Position numbers and translations under genes: made by a program
The notes under the pieces: generated by a model
Databases searched by the model: none
The model's input: the letters and a program-made list of their open reading frames with translations, nothing else
Told to the model about the DNA's origin: nothing
In this document: positions 32,991 through 45,479 of the stretch, in pieces
How positions within the stretch are numbered: position 1 is the first letter of the stretch
Layout of the letters: every line of letters begins with the position of its first letter
Assembly (NCBI GenBank): GCA_032164295.1
Contig: JAJHTX010000008.1
Coordinates: 1,116,001 to 1,180,000 of the forward strand
DNA from: Inonotus obliquus
Lineage: Eukaryota > Basidiomycota > Agaricomycetes > Hymenochaetales > Hymenochaetaceae
Reading direction: 5' to 3'
Length of the DNA: 64,000 bases

Positions 32991-34480
32991 TCAAACAAAG
33001 CACGACATCCGGCAAGACTTCACTGCAGGAATGGTTAAGAATGAACAAAGGCTCTGCATCGCACCACCGCTTTTGCGACAAGAATGACTGGACACAGGAA
33101 TGTCATCCTTATCCATATCCGACCCATTGCCCTTCAGCCTCCCAAACACGACAACCTTGCCCGATCGGCCTGCTCTCCCTGGACGCCCGGCCCGATGCAA
33201 AGATCAATCATATTACGCGGAGAATCAACGATGAAAATATGCTAATCGGAAGGTGAGAAGTCCAGACCACGAGTGATAAGCACCAGTGGCACATTTTTAT
33301 CAGACCTTGAAGCATTGGGGCGGGAGATACGGCTGAAAAGCAAGCAAGGTGTCGATTCGACCCTCGGGCACGCGAGGATGCATTACTTGTCAGCGTAATG
33401 TCTGGAATGGAGATTCGCCGAGTGCCTAGACTTTGGTCGACCAGTTGCAGAAGATGAGTACTCGCGAGCGATTGCTTTGTTCGGACTACTAAGAGCATCC
33501 TCGGCCCATACGCAACGCTACACCTTTCGATATCCGCATTCGATTTCCGCCTGTCCAGCTTAAGTGCCCCAGATGAAGCGTTCGAGGGAGCCTATGCAGA
33601 TGTGGTGATGCAAGTCGCGTAGGCGTGGGGTGGTGCGTGCCTGTGAACGTGAAGAGTGAGGATTGGAACGGTCATTGATAAGAGAATGAGGTGGAAGGGG
33701 AAATTGTCCATACTTCCTAGCTTTCTCAGTACCGACTTTTTCCAGCCCCAACCGCGAGCAATCTCAAGCGCCTTCACAGGAGCGCTCATGAATAAATTCA
33801 CGGGTCGATGTGCACCAGATTTCTCCTTCGTGTCATCACTCTTTATTAATAGCTTGGCCTTGAGAGCTTCAATCATATTCCACGCGCTTCCCGTACCGAC
33901 TAATTTCTCATCGGACGTACTCCTGACCCTTGCGCGTGATGCAGAGAAAACGAAGCTTCGCACAGTGTATGAGGGACTTTGCGAAAATGGATAGCTGACG
34001 AACGCTCTGGTGTTGATGAATAGGTGCGACGGTGGTCTGATGGCATTCCCTGAGGTATCGGATAAGAGGAAGGGGAAACGCGAAGGAAATTGAAGGGATT
34101 TCCACCAGATTTCCGCGTCGTTAATGGATATCAGGTATTTCAACGCAAAGCCTTGAACAGGAGTAGGCTTTGTGTTTCGTCCAAGGAAGGACACCAGCCA
34201 TAGACCAGACGAGAGCAAGTAATAAAAGAGGAGATGGGAATGTCTGGAAGCCACTCTATTGCTGAAGTTGTCGAGCGATCAAACTCTTTGTCGAGTAAAG
34301 CCTCAATCATAGCCTTGTGCTGTTGAACAGTAGCAGGATCGGGAACCTGGAATAACATTAGTTCTGATGTCATTTCATATACAAACATTGTATCGTACCT
34401 CGATATTTCGCCGTATCAATCTGGAGGTTGTTTCCTCATAGTTTCCACCTTTGCCCTCTTGTCCAAGATCCTTAGCAAAT
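32991..34480 (-). pseudogene. DEAD-box RNA helicase pseudogene
   Basis: Remnants of both RecA domains lie in order on the minus strand. The N-terminal part reads RFAKDLGQEGKGGNYEETTS, then across a good intron VPDPATVQQHKAMIEALLDK, and a Q-motif-like PTPVQGFALKYLI in another frame. The region of motif I is corrupted (VGTGSAWNMIEALKAKLL). The C-terminal part reads VRTKQSLASTHLLQLVDQ, GRIDTLLAF, PLVLITRGLDF, and GRAGRSGKVVVFGRLKGN, the last a motif VI region with GRPGRAGRSG. The order is right but the frame changes several times, no start codon is in frame, and the region of motifs II and III is not readable. It may derive from a mitochondrial helicase of the Mrh4 type; this is a guess. Confidence 0.75.
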
Positions 34481-34632
34481 CGTGTTCTTGATGACCGAAG
34501 TTAGCATATTTAACTGCGCACGCGATGGGGCATGAACCAAATTAGGAAGGTGTGAGTCATGCGCGGTCTATGCAAAATCTGCTGTCCGTCGAACACAATA
34601 CAGACCAACATTTCTCCCTTTGCTTTGCCGCC

Positions 34633-36336
34633 ATGTCCCAAGAAGCGACTCCAGAAGAGCGCTACGAGCTTATTACTAGAGGATTGCAGGAGGTGTTAGG
34701 TGGCGAATCTATCAAGGCGATCTTACAAGAGGGTCGTCATCCAAAATGCTACTGGGGTGCGTGTTGTTTACGGTCGATCATAGCCAGAACGTAATTGAGA
34801 TGGGCTTTGTAGGTTCTGCACCAACAGGGCGACGTGAGTCTCACTTTCGATACATTGCCGTCACACAGGAACGTTGATGTTGGTGCGGTAATGCTGAATG
34901 AAAGCGCATATTGCCTACTTCGTGCCCTTGACCAAGATCGCTGATTTTTTGCGGGCTGGCGTTGAGGTGCGTGATTAAATCATCTCAGATTCTCCGATAT
35001 CGTTCTGATAGTATGTGGTAGGTGACGATACTACTAGCAGGTCAGCATCTCTAAAATTACGGACGCTGAAAGAACTCGGGATTGCCCTAACATGTGCACA
35101 TCGAACTTTAGACGTTCACGCATTCCTCGACAACCTCAAAGCACCTCTGGAACTCGTCGCTCATCGAACGAAATACTACCAACACGTCCTGCTCGCCGTA
35201 TTCCACACGCTCGGTATCCCTACGTCAAAGCTACGTTTCGTCGAAGGGTCTTCCTACCAGCTCTCGAAAGAATACAACATGGACAACTATAGGCTTGCGG
35301 CAATCGTGACAGAGCACGATGCGAAGAAGGCCGGGGCGGAGGTTGTGAAGCAGGTCGAGAGTCCTTTGCTGAGTGGATTGCTGTACCCTGGATTACAAGC
35401 TCTGGACGAACAGTACCTTGGAGTTGATTTCCAGTTTGGCGGTGTAGATCAGGCAAGTTCATCGGCTTCTATATCATAAACAAAGGGATGAATGACCTAA
35501 GCACTCCTCAGCGCAAAATCTTCACCTTCGCGGAACTCTACCTTCCACGACTAGGTTACGCCAAACGCGCTCATCTCATGAACGCAATGGTCCCAGGTCT
35601 CGCAGGAGGCAAGATGTCCGCGTCCGATCCAAACTCCAAAATCGACTTCCTCGACCCTCCCGCCACAATCAAAAAGAAAATCAAAATGGCGTTTTGCGAA
35701 CCGGGAAACATCACCGAGAATGGTTTGCTAGCTTTCGTCAAAGCCGTGTTAATCCCCATCAGCCAACTTCGCATCGAACGCTTAACCGGGAAGGATACGG
35801 TATTAGAAGCTGGTTTTGGTGATCAAACCCCTTTCACTGCTGAAGGAGCGCCTGAAGGGACCGTGTTTAGCATTGTCAGACCAGAGAAGTTTGGAGGGAA
35901 ATTGCATTATAAGCGTTTCGAGGATATAGAGAGAGACTTTGCAGAGGAGGTTATACATCCAGGAGATCTGAAAGGAGCTGTCACTGATGCAATCATCAAA
36001 TTGCTCACACCCATCCAAGAGTTGTTCGCGCAGAATACGGAGTGGCAAGAGGTCATGGCCAAGGCATACCCTGATCCCAATGCGAAAAAGGAGGTTAAGA
36101 AAAAGGTTGGTTTGATTCGTTCGGTTGACTTGGTTTTGAATATTGATTGTTCCTTTGTGGTATAGGAGAAAAAGAAACAAAACAGACCTCCTGCTGCAGT
36201 CGGACTCGACGGACAACCGCATGTCGTTCCTGATCCTCCAACAACACTGGAAAACAAGGTAGATCCGGCCAAACGGGAGATAGCAGAAGAGAAATCCAGT
36301 AAAGCAGCAGAACCGAATGGTGTAGTTCCGACATGA
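34633..36336 (+). CDS. TYS1: Tyrosyl-tRNA synthetase, cytosolic
   Basis: Charges tRNA-Tyr. Seven exons (34633-34756, 34813-34833, 34905-34966, 35022-35040, 35112-35452, 35512-36105, 36166-36336) give 443 residues. The HIGH-like motif [15 protein letters not shown] is spread over three exons, one only 21 nt. A second microexon of 19 nt encodes VTILLA. Next come [40 protein letters not shown] and KMSASD (class I KMSKS position). The eukaryotic archaeal-type TyrRS is the match. The intron after GVDQ starts with GC (CAG/GCAAGT) rather than GT. The C-terminal 50 residues are Lys/Pro-rich ([13 protein letters not shown]) and probably help tRNA binding. Confidence 0.96.
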
Positions 36337-36622
36337 TCTTAGTAGGGTATCAAATTTGTGTACGACGAGGTAGTTTGCTTGAAGGTTGTATGATCCTGTT
36401 GTCGTCTCTTCTTGGCCATCTCGAGATCAAGAACACCTGCCACATATGAAAGCTTTGAAACAATCATCTTGCGAGGAGACAACGCATTACATTAGGTTAT
36501 GTCTAGTCTAGAGGAACTCCATGGCATCGTAGATTCTGTATAACCCTTTGAGAGAATAAAACAATCTACAACAAAGTCCCAGTGGCTTTGTCCGCTTCTC
36601 GATTGTAATCACCAATGGCACA

Positions 36623-37890
36623 TCATTCCCGTGAAGTAAACGGCTTCGGCCCCGTCGCCACGTCAGAAGGACACCCAAGCAGGGGTCCAGAAGTATCATA
36701 TCCAAGCTGTTCAACAGCATTCTGCAAAACAGCAGTAACAGCTTCTCGGACTCGTCGTCTTTCCAGTGAGTCAGGTGGTTCCACCTGTCCCTCCCAATTT
36801 CTTGCCTTCAAACCGAACGAGGTAATGGAACCAATGGGAGAACGTGCGGCTTCTAGTGTGCTTCGGATGCGCGATGGGTCGAGAGGCGGGGCGAAAGTGA
36901 TGCTTAGGGATTGACGAAGACGTGGAAGGAATTTTGAGGGGAAGCCTTCTGGGCGTGGTTCAGGCATGATGTTCTCGAACCCTGAAATCATTTGGCACAA
37001 GGGGCAGAGTCCACAGGTTAGATGGATAATGTAGAGCCATGTTCGAGAGTGAGGACCAACCAGAAATCCACATGGGTATGACAACAGGTAGGCGTTGAGC
37101 TTCCATGATGATACGGCCTCTGTTAGTTGATTCATCAGTGTGATAGTCTCTAATATCGGAGATGATGAAGACATACGTTCCCCATTTAAAACGAGGCAAC
37201 CTCGCAACAAGGCCTCTTTCATTCAAACCATCGCCCGCCTTCGTACTTTGCAGCATCTCATATTGATATGGCTGATTCACCTTGCCCTCACCAAACAGGT
37301 GAACCCACTCTCCTTGGTTTAATTTATCAATTGCAGAGTCAAGAGCAGGCTGGAATACGCCTTGACCGCGAAACGTCTCAAGAACCTGGCCCTTGCGAAA
37401 AAATGCTGAAAAGACACTTCCTACGCCAGAGCACAGGGCCGCTTGTCAGAATACGGATATATAAGGAAGCACTAGACAGCTCACGGATTAGTGAACATGA
37501 TATCAGATGCTCCTAGTGACCAGCGCATGTCGCGTAAATTGAAGTAGTATCGTGTTGGAAGGATACCCCATGTCAGAGGATCTTCCAGCCTGCGTCGTAG
37601 ATTTCAGTAAGCGCGAACGAGTCACAGGGCGGTATGTTAGGATCTGACGTTGATATGTGGTTCGACACTGCATGATAGCAATCAGGACAGACTTTCCCCC
37701 TCAGTTGAACGCGTCACTCACCAGTAACGACACCGCGACCTTTTTTGCGCTCCACGTCACTCAGCGCGTCGAGGAGGTGATGAAGTCCAGAAACTTTAAC
37801 AGATTCACAACAACCGAGTCGGAGGAAAGCTTTACATGCGAGACCAACTGCAGTGATTGTGCAGACTGAGAGCAGTCGATGCACTGACAT
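36623..37890 (-). CDS. TAZ1: Tafazzin, cardiolipin-remodelling transacylase
   Basis: Mitochondrial phospholipid-lysophospholipid transacylase that remodels cardiolipin. Six exons (37890-37722, 37667-37649, 37589-37485, 37416-37177, 37119-37061, 36981-36623) give 316 residues. One exon is 19 nt. Recognisable parts are the N-terminal hydrophobic stretch with CKAFLRLG, SNHISTLEDPLTWGILP, LRDMRWSLGASDIMFTNP, FFRKGQVLETFRGQGVFQPA, WVHLFGEGKVNQ, LPRFKWG and IPMWISGFENIMPEP. The acyltransferase motif is normally HX4D (NHxSTLDDP). Here the spliced sequence gives HISTLE, with Glu at that place and Asp next. The C-terminal 80 residues are less conserved. Upstream, an alternative GTG/TTG start gives no better match than ATG 37890. 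Confidence 0.93.
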
Positions 37891-38470
37891 CGACGCAACG
37901 AAATCACGAAGCGCGTCCAATCTTTCGCGTGCGGACACAACATAAGATTATCTAATATTTGATTACGCTATATATTTGGTCAACCAAAAATAACAGCCAC
38001 CGCTAACTTTCAGGCTCGTTGAACAAACTTACGATTGTGGTAAGAAGTCTGTAAACATTGAAGGCGGTCCGGCTGAGGTGCTTCATAGATGCCTACTGGA
38101 GGGTCATTTCATACATTTTTGGGCAAGTAACAGGCCTGGGTTGTCCCCTTCCCGATTGTGTGGCTTGATTTATTATTACCTAGTAATGACGGTACTACCT
38201 ACAATTGACCGCAAAGATTCTAAGCTTCTGACTGAGAAAGGTGCATCACAACAATGAATCCGCATTCTCGGATTGTCATCGTCCGGGGAAATTCTTTCCA
38301 TTCAGATATATTGGTAACCGGTAAGCCGTCGTACAATCATTTCACTAGCACATGAGTGCTATACATATGTATACCGATACACGTATAAAGAATAAGGAGA
38401 CACACTAACCAAGGGGGTTAACTTATACAATAAATTGAGAGTCGATTAAAGACTATTTCTTCTAAAACAT
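37891..38470. other. Intergenic region
   Basis: About 580 bp, AT-rich near 38330-38450. It should contain the tafazzin promoter and the 3' UTR of the next minus-strand gene. No gene is seen. Confidence 0.5.
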
Positions 38471-39287
38471 TCAGAAGGACTGAGTGGGCCCCGATAGTAG
38501 GAAGCAATTAGGATCCGTGCTCACGCCGGAAAGAACAGACGGGATCGCCTGAGGGAGATACAGTTGGCTATTTGCACCGAAGCCGCCCGCAGCGAAATCG
38601 TACTGCTGATTTGGTAAAGGGGGGAATTGAGGGCCCATCTCGTACAGAGCCCCGTGGGACTGTGGCTGGGTCTGTATACTCGACCCGCCGCTTGGTGATG
38701 GACTCCGAGATGATGCCAAGGAATAGTACGGCGTTGAAGGACAATCAGATAAAGGAGGAGATGGCATGTCAAAGTAATCGAGAGTCGGCGACAATACCAG
38801 ATTAGCGCTTCCATGACTGAAGGTATCTTGTTCCGACGATTTCAAGGATGCTTGACGAGGTAATCCCCTACGGTAGAAACCGTGGCCGTCCTTCTCATGT
38901 CGAATGAGAGCTGTCTCGCTAAGATATGACTTTTCGCAGTCGTCGAACCGACAGTTATGAGTTCTAGCCTTCAAACTGTGCGTGAACTCCGAGGTCAGAA
39001 TCTCAGTGGTTGGGAGGTGGGTGGCTTTGGCTCACTGTTTCGTATGATAGTGGGTGCTTAAATTACTCTTCTGGAGTGTGGCATGTTCGCATCCGGGGAA
39101 GGGACAGTGGAAACGCCTAAAAGAAGGCTGGGTATCAGGGACGAATACGAGTAAAAGCAGGGAGGAGGTCAATAACGCACGCGGCAGTGGGATTGTGGAT
39201 GCGCGCGTGCCGGTTCATATCCGATTTTCGGCGGAACTCCTTCCCGCATTTGCAACACGGAAACGCAGGCGGGCCGGAGCGCATCAT
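38471..39287 (-). CDS. C2H2 zinc-finger protein, lineage I
   Basis: Probable nuclear DNA-binding protein. Exons 39287-39181, 39116-39036 and 38975-38471 give 230 residues. Three fingers are encoded: CCKCGKEFRRKSDMNRHARIH (C-x2-C), CPFPGCEHATLQKSNLSTHY with its last His made across an intron, and CRFDDCEKSYLSETALIRHE ending at DGH. The rest is Ser/Pro/Gln-rich, like an activation region (LSPTLDYFDMPSPPLSDCPS). Coding exons 1 and 2 are 107 and 81 nt, exactly as in the paralogue at 57202. The start is the first of two tandem ATG codons (MMRSGPP). The target and role are unknown. Confidence 0.87.
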
Positions 39288-40354
39288 AATAGGACTTGAA
39301 CGTTCTCAAGGGCAGGATATCAGGTATCGAGGCGGGGGAAAGCTGAAGGAGGATGTTGAAGTGGGCTGGGATGCCCCAGAGATGTGTTTGAGCGAGCATT
39401 TTATAGTAGAGCTGGCGAACGAACGACCGGGAGCCTTGATTGCTTTCGCTCGTGAAGACAAAGGGAACGATAACGCGCTCTCATTGGTTGAGCTCACGTG
39501 CGTCGACCCAGTGGATTACCTCACCGCTCCCACTCATGCCTTGGCAATAAATTCCCACGACCCCCAGACATGGGACGACGGGACATGGGAGGATGGAGGA
39601 TATCTCTCAAAATGTCAGGCTCTCATTGACGGCTGGCTTTAAAATGATGAGAAAACTGCCAATGTACGTTGCGAATGCTGAGTAGACTCACTGGAAATGG
39701 AGAATACTGCGTGCCCGCGAGAGTAGACATCGACGCTCAAGTGTCCAATCTCATAAGGCGCATAAAAAGTTTACTAGAACATGCAGATTTTGAACGCCTA
39801 TAAGGCCAATGCTCTATTTGTCGACATGATGAAGAGACCCAGGCATGTATCTCCAGGCGAAGGCTACTCCAGGGGAGTCCAGCGGAGGAAGCAGAGAAGT
39901 ATAATCGACCCGATTCCGAGAGAAAGAGAAGCAAAGCTTAGCTAGACTTGCAGACATGAGGAGACCAGTGCGCAGGAATCGATACTATTGTAAGTACACA
40001 AGGAGTACCCACTGGTGGATACCTGGACCGACCTAGTTAGTACTGGGATCCCTGTGCATTGCACCGTCAGCTCAAGGACGCCAACACAGTGCGGAGCATA
40101 AAAGTTTGTACATGCACGATAGCGGATGAACGGTTAATTGGACAAGTTTGCTATTGCTGGAGAGAAACGAAACAAGATCATCATGACACATCGACCAGTC
40201 ACGTCACGAGCAGGGTAGATTGTTCTATGCGCAATTACGTAACCCTCTGGGAAGAGATATAACGAGCGAAAGTTCCATATCATTTACTCATACAGACATA
40301 AGATAATAAAGATGGTATACATAGGGTAAACACATAGTAGACAGGTGACTTCTT
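39288..40354. other. Intergenic region
   Basis: Just over 1 kb between the minus-strand zinc-finger gene and the H4 3' end. A 151-codon plus-strand frame starting at 39187 overlaps the zinc-finger gene and its promoter and has no similarity. A homologous upstream flank occurs at 58195 onward (TTGATTGCTTTC near 39437 and GAAGACAAAG matching GAAAACAAAG near 58380), so it is duplicated promoter sequence. Nothing else is seen. Confidence 0.5.
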
Positions 40355-40913
<559 letters not shown>

Positions 40914-41008
40914 TTAATAGAGATGAATAGAGAAAGCTTGTTAGGCGAAGTAGCTTTGAGCGGTGAAGATGGTGGTGGTTGCTATTAAGGATTTGTTCGC
41001 CTGATTTC

Positions 41009-41063
41009 CGCGTTATTTGTTCACTCACTATGCACGTGACGGACAAAACAAACGCGTCGCGTC
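41009..41063 (-). promoter_or_regulatory. H4 upstream elements, second copy
   Basis: On the minus strand this holds AACAAATAACGCG (41021-41009), CACGTG (41038-41033) and GACGCGACGCGTTT (41063-41050), the same set and order as upstream of the first complete H4. See 451-511. Confidence 0.55.
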
Positions 41064-41889
41064 ATCAAACCGAACAACAAACACGCGTTGTTATTTTTTT
41101 TGCACCACTCTGAAGAAATGGAGGTGTGAATTCATCAGTCCGACAGAGGTGAGATTGTTTTTTTTTCATAAATACTTCAGGCTCAGAATAGCCGGAAAGG
41201 TTGAGTCATAGAAGTATTAGTGGCTGTCGGAATATACCAAAATGACGGTAGAAAACAGGGCGTTCTTCTCATTTCAGGAGGCAGCGATCAGACTCCTTAT
41301 CATTTGGAAAAATTGGGCCTACCAGTTTCCCGCTTGGGTGTCGCTCTAATCTCCTTGCAATTCAGACTCATGACTTGGTGGCTCCTGGTCAGATTGCAAG
41401 TCTGAGCGAGATTTCGAAATGTTATTTGTTTCGCTCATTCCAGGAGGCTCAGAAGCTATGGTAAGCCTCGAGGGCTTCATATTTTCCTGAGGCCCATCCG
41501 AAACATCTAGAGACGTCTCCAGGCTCTGACGTGATCTATCATCTGCGAGGCTCAGGTGCGCCTCAGAGTCAAAGACGTATAAGAAGCAGAGCACCTTGAC
41601 GCCTACTGTTGAGCCAACCTACTTCGCGAAAGGAGCATTCAAGCCAGCAACGTTGTTGGCTAGCGACGGTATGATGATTGTAGCCGTCGGTCTTCGGATA
41701 CTACTCGACAGCGACAGCGCAAGGAATTATTTTATGGATTATTAGGTAAGCTACTCTACTCCCCACAAACGAATCTGAGTTGTCGCTTATTGCATGGGTT
41801 ACTACTTTCCGCGCCGTTTTATGAGGCAAGTGTTCTCGTTTTAATGCTGAACAAGTTCAGAAACAGGAGAGTTACAAAAACTACTAACT
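41064..41889. other. Intergenic region
   Basis: Roughly 800 bp with no gene recognised. From about 41890 the sequence is the duplicated 3' flank of the zinc-finger lineage II, matching the sequence after 55670. Confidence 0.45.
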
Positions 41890-42052
41890 CAAAGCGACAG
41901 AGAAGACAATAGAGAACGGGAATACGGAGATGGAGATAAGCTGATATATATCACAAATTTGAGGAAGAGGGCTCATGGATGGACAGAGCGGGGAGAGTAC
42001 GCGATCAGATGGACGAAGAGAAGCAAATAGGGCTAGGGATGGCGAATTTCAC

Positions 42053-42957
42053 CTATGCATTGGTATGCGTAGCAATGAGCTTGCGTCTATCTGTCCGGGT
42101 CCCTTTAGACAACCCGATCTTGCCCCGACGTTCCACCTCCCTCCCTCCTTCTTCTTGTGCTTTTGCGCAGCAATTTACGCCTTGTTTACTGTGCCCGATG
42201 TGCCTTGTTAGCGAGCATTCGCGGGAGCCGCACCCGGGACACACCGGACGAAGTTGGAGGTGGACTTCGATAATGCGTTGATCCTTCGCCGACACATCGC
42301 AAGCAAAAGATCTCCTCGCATTTGGACACCCGGGTGGTCACAAGGGACTTTGGCTCCTTTTCCTTTTTTCTCGTTCTTCTTCGTTGTTTTTTCTCCAGAC
42401 GATGGGGCGACCTCCCTCGGTTTACGCGAGGTAGATGGGAAGATGATGAGGTAGAGAGATCTACCTTGGCGGTAGCAACTCCAGACGAGGAATCGGATTC
42501 CGGAGGAGGGACATCGCGTGTTGGACGATTCTCCCCATCTGATATATCCAAACCAAACCCTCTGAGGGTGGGTTGGATGGTCTGTGGCTTAGGGCAGCTG
42601 GAAGCCCCTTTGCCAGAGCTGGGTGTGGGCCCCTTAGACAGGATACCCTAGACGACTTCGTCAAGGCGCGCACACGAGAGGAGAGACAGTACTACTCACG
42701 GCATTGTCGGACATGCATGGGTAGTGCGTGCTCCAGAACTGCTCGCTGGTAGCGGGGTCGTCTGAGGAGAGAGGATAATCAAGGGCCAAATATTTGTCGA
42801 GGTCGAGGATGGAGAAGTCCACGGTGACCCTTTCTCCAGTATCACTGGCCAGTGTAGACGAACCCTCCTTCATTGGAAGGCCTTCAGGTGCGATTTGGGG
42901 CCCATAATTCGTGGGCCCATTTTTCGTGGTGGAATGGAAGTCAGATATGTACTTCAT
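42053..42957 (-). pseudogene. Zinc-finger lineage II pseudogene, frameshifted copy of 54611
   Basis: Close relative of the intact gene at 54611-55669. Exon 1 (MKYISDFHSTTKN to MSDNA) is preserved, as is the intron with its CTTGACGAAG branch region. Exon 2 starts in frame (GKGASSCPKPQTIQPT, FGLDISDGENRP). A large deletion after KVDLSTSSSS then shifts the frame. Two further one-base insertions near CEEIFC fail to restore it for long, and that frame stops at TAA 42186. The final part (SAKDQRIIEVHLQLRPVCPG to LIATHTNA) is still readable in the original frame but lacks the KSFS residues of the second finger. So the gene cannot make the normal protein. Confidence 0.9.
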
Positions 42958-44349
42958 CGCTAGTGGTGGCCAGGTATACTGTGGGTAGAGGAGTGAAGTG
43001 GATGAATGAGAGTGGGGAGTGATGGAGGCGCTTATAAGGCTGCAGCCGTACCTTTCATATACCTTTCCGCAGTCGCGATCGAGTGCAACCAAACAGACGC
43101 GTCCAAACGACGCACGTCGCGAAAGATAACAGATCGGTGACAGATTCTCGAGGATGATGGCCTACAGCTACATTGTAGCCTACTCTTTGTCCAAGAGTAA
43201 CGTAACTCGTGGACCTATCGACCCTACGAGTACTACGAATACTGGAAGGATGTCTAAGTGATAGAGCTTGGGAGGTTGACGAACGTCTCGACCGGTACAC
43301 GTCTCGTGTCATAGAGCGACCGACTCCTGCCAGAATGAGTAGGCACCACTCCAGACCACTCTTAGGACATTGTTCTCCGAGTACCCAACAATTACCCTGG
43401 TTCGAAAAGTCGACAGACTTATACGTACCAGTTTTCTCTTTATTCGCCCACCCCCCACCTAATGCAGTACATCAAAGACGGCCGATGTAAAGTCGCAAGT
43501 CCGGCATCTTGTGGCCCTTCAGGACCCTGCTTTGGGTTGCTTTCTATGACGTTCGGTGGACGCAGCACTATGCGCAATGCCAATATGATGGCCCGCAGTA
43601 TCCAGACGAGCCACTCACTTTTTAACCCGACCTAAGCAGGACAGTAAATTGAATATAATATACTAGAATGAAAGACCGACACAATGATTCTAAGCTGTTT
43701 GCTTATTAAATTCCCATGCGGGCCAGCAAGTTCTTACAATATAGCAGTTCAATTTTATAAAACTTCTGTGATTTACTACATTGCCATGCCATCCTGAGAG
43801 ACACAAAGAGCAATTAAAACTTGGCTTCAAGTGATAGCATCCTCCAGCTCTTCTGGTGCTCTGAGGCATGCAGCAACTTGCTAGTGAGGACAAATACATT
43901 AATCATCAGAGGATGCAATAAACGTACATAAGTAACTATCATCCTCAACTCTGACAGTTTTCATCCTTTCTACATACATACATATATGGAATGGTTATGG
44001 GAGTGAAGAGGCTAGTTGTGGTTGCCGATAGTGGTTTGTTTGCCCCTTTATTTGCCCAAGGCAACTGACTCGAGCCATCTTGTTCATGAACCCAAATCAA
44101 ATAGTATTTTATTGTAACAACACAATGCACTGACTATTCGATACACGGTAAGCACAGACAAGAATGTTGAACTATAAAACAATGTGCCAGTATAGCTGGC
44201 AAAACATACTGAAGCAGAATTGGTAAGTATCGAAATGCTTCAGGGCGGAAGTGATCAAAAAGTGCAAACTGAAACGCCAGATCGTTGGAAAGGGCGCACC
44301 AAATAGAACAGGATAGGTTGAGCAAGGTAAAAAAAATAAGCCACATCTC
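42958..44349. other. Upstream region of the pseudogene and 3' region of next gene
   Basis: About 1.4 kb. The first 150 bp (to roughly 43115) match the promoter of the intact paralogue at 54440-54610. At 43051-43063 the minus strand reads GGTATATGAAAGG, where the intact gene has GGTATATAAAGG, so the TATA box is disrupted. The rest has no gene I can support; 43690-44130 is AT-rich. Confidence 0.55.
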
Positions 44350-45479
44350 TCAAGCCGCGCACTCGGCGACGATCTCAGACCTCTTCTTGCGTGGTCGACC
44401 TGCTAATCTGGTGGTGCTGCCATGTTTATCCACAGCCCACCCGAGCCTCTCCGCCTCAATACGGCAGATTGAGCTCGCTCGTTGCCTATCCAGATGTCGC
44501 TTCAACGCATCATCCCTTGAGAAATGTTTACGACAACCTGGACATTGAGGACCAAGTTCCATATGTTTAAAAAGAATGTGTCGATTCCTACTCGACAGAT
44601 CATGGAAACCCTGATAACACCCTTTATAAATGCATTTTATCGGACCAACCCTCGACAAAGAAGCTCGTTTTCCATCCTTGCGTGCCACAATAGACTTTTC
44701 CTTCCTACATTTTCTTTGCCTTTGCCTAATAGACAAAGAAAACTGCAGGTTAGGTGCATGCATGGCCGCTGGCAATGGTTTAAGGATTCTATCACGAAGA
44801 ATGGGCGGCGTTTTCACAGGTGAGATAACCGGGATCTCGGGTTCAACATCCAGAGGTAGATGCACACTACCACGAGAAATGTTGTCCCCCCCGAGCTCTG
44901 AAGGAATTACACACCAAGGCTTCGAAACACATGTTCCTTCCGTTGGCTCCGGACTCGGAGAACGCAACGAATTTGTTTCTGTAGGTGTTTGAACTTCCGG
45001 TGTGGCAGCGATCGACAAGCATCGAGACGACGAGGATAGTCCTTCGTCGTCTAGAGGTGGGTCGTTGACCTCGAGATGTATCTCTGGTGCAGTCTGAGAG
45101 GTGTCATTCCTGTCCAATTTGGGGACGGAGTTACATCCACAGCAGAAAGCAGGGAAACCCTAAATCTCAATGTCCAGGCGAGTTTCTTCCGAAAGAAAGT
45201 GTGCGTGCTCACAAAGTTGTAAGACTGGAAAGGATCATCGATACCGAATTGTGGCTCGAAATCGTTCGACAGTCGCATGAAGGCCATATCGCAGCAAGGA
45301 GGGACTTCCAAGTCCAACGCGCTAAATTCCAGGCCGATCTGGGACTGTGACCCCTCATCCCATCGAGACGATCCGTTATTTGCTTGCGAGCTGCTCTGCT
45401 TGATCTGGAAGTCGCTTAAGTTTAAAGTGGAAGTATGACCGACCTCGGGGAGATCGTCGGGTTGCTGGAAGCTCGACAT
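44350..45479 (-). CDS. Zinc-finger protein, lineage II
   Basis: Exons 45479-45213 and 45159-44350 give 358 residues. Exon 1 is 267 nt, exactly as in the paralogue at 54611, although its sequence is very different. The C-terminal part has a C-x4-C-x12-H-x4-H finger (CIYKGCYQGFHDLSSRNRH), then CPGCRKHFSRDDALKRH with a Cys nine residues after its His, then RLGWAVDKHGSTTRLAG and a basic RPRKKRSEIVAE end. The middle is Ser/Pro/Thr-rich. An RQRQRKCRKEK segment may be a nuclear localisation signal. It is probably a transcription factor; the target is unknown. Confidence 0.85.

Noticed and set aside
39187..39642. 151-codon plus-strand frame
   Set aside because: Overlaps exon 1 and promoter of the minus-strand zinc-finger gene; no similarity and low coding quality.
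43395..43420. GGTTCGAA resembling a tRNA T-arm
   Set aside because: No matching acceptor, D or anticodon arms could be folded around it.
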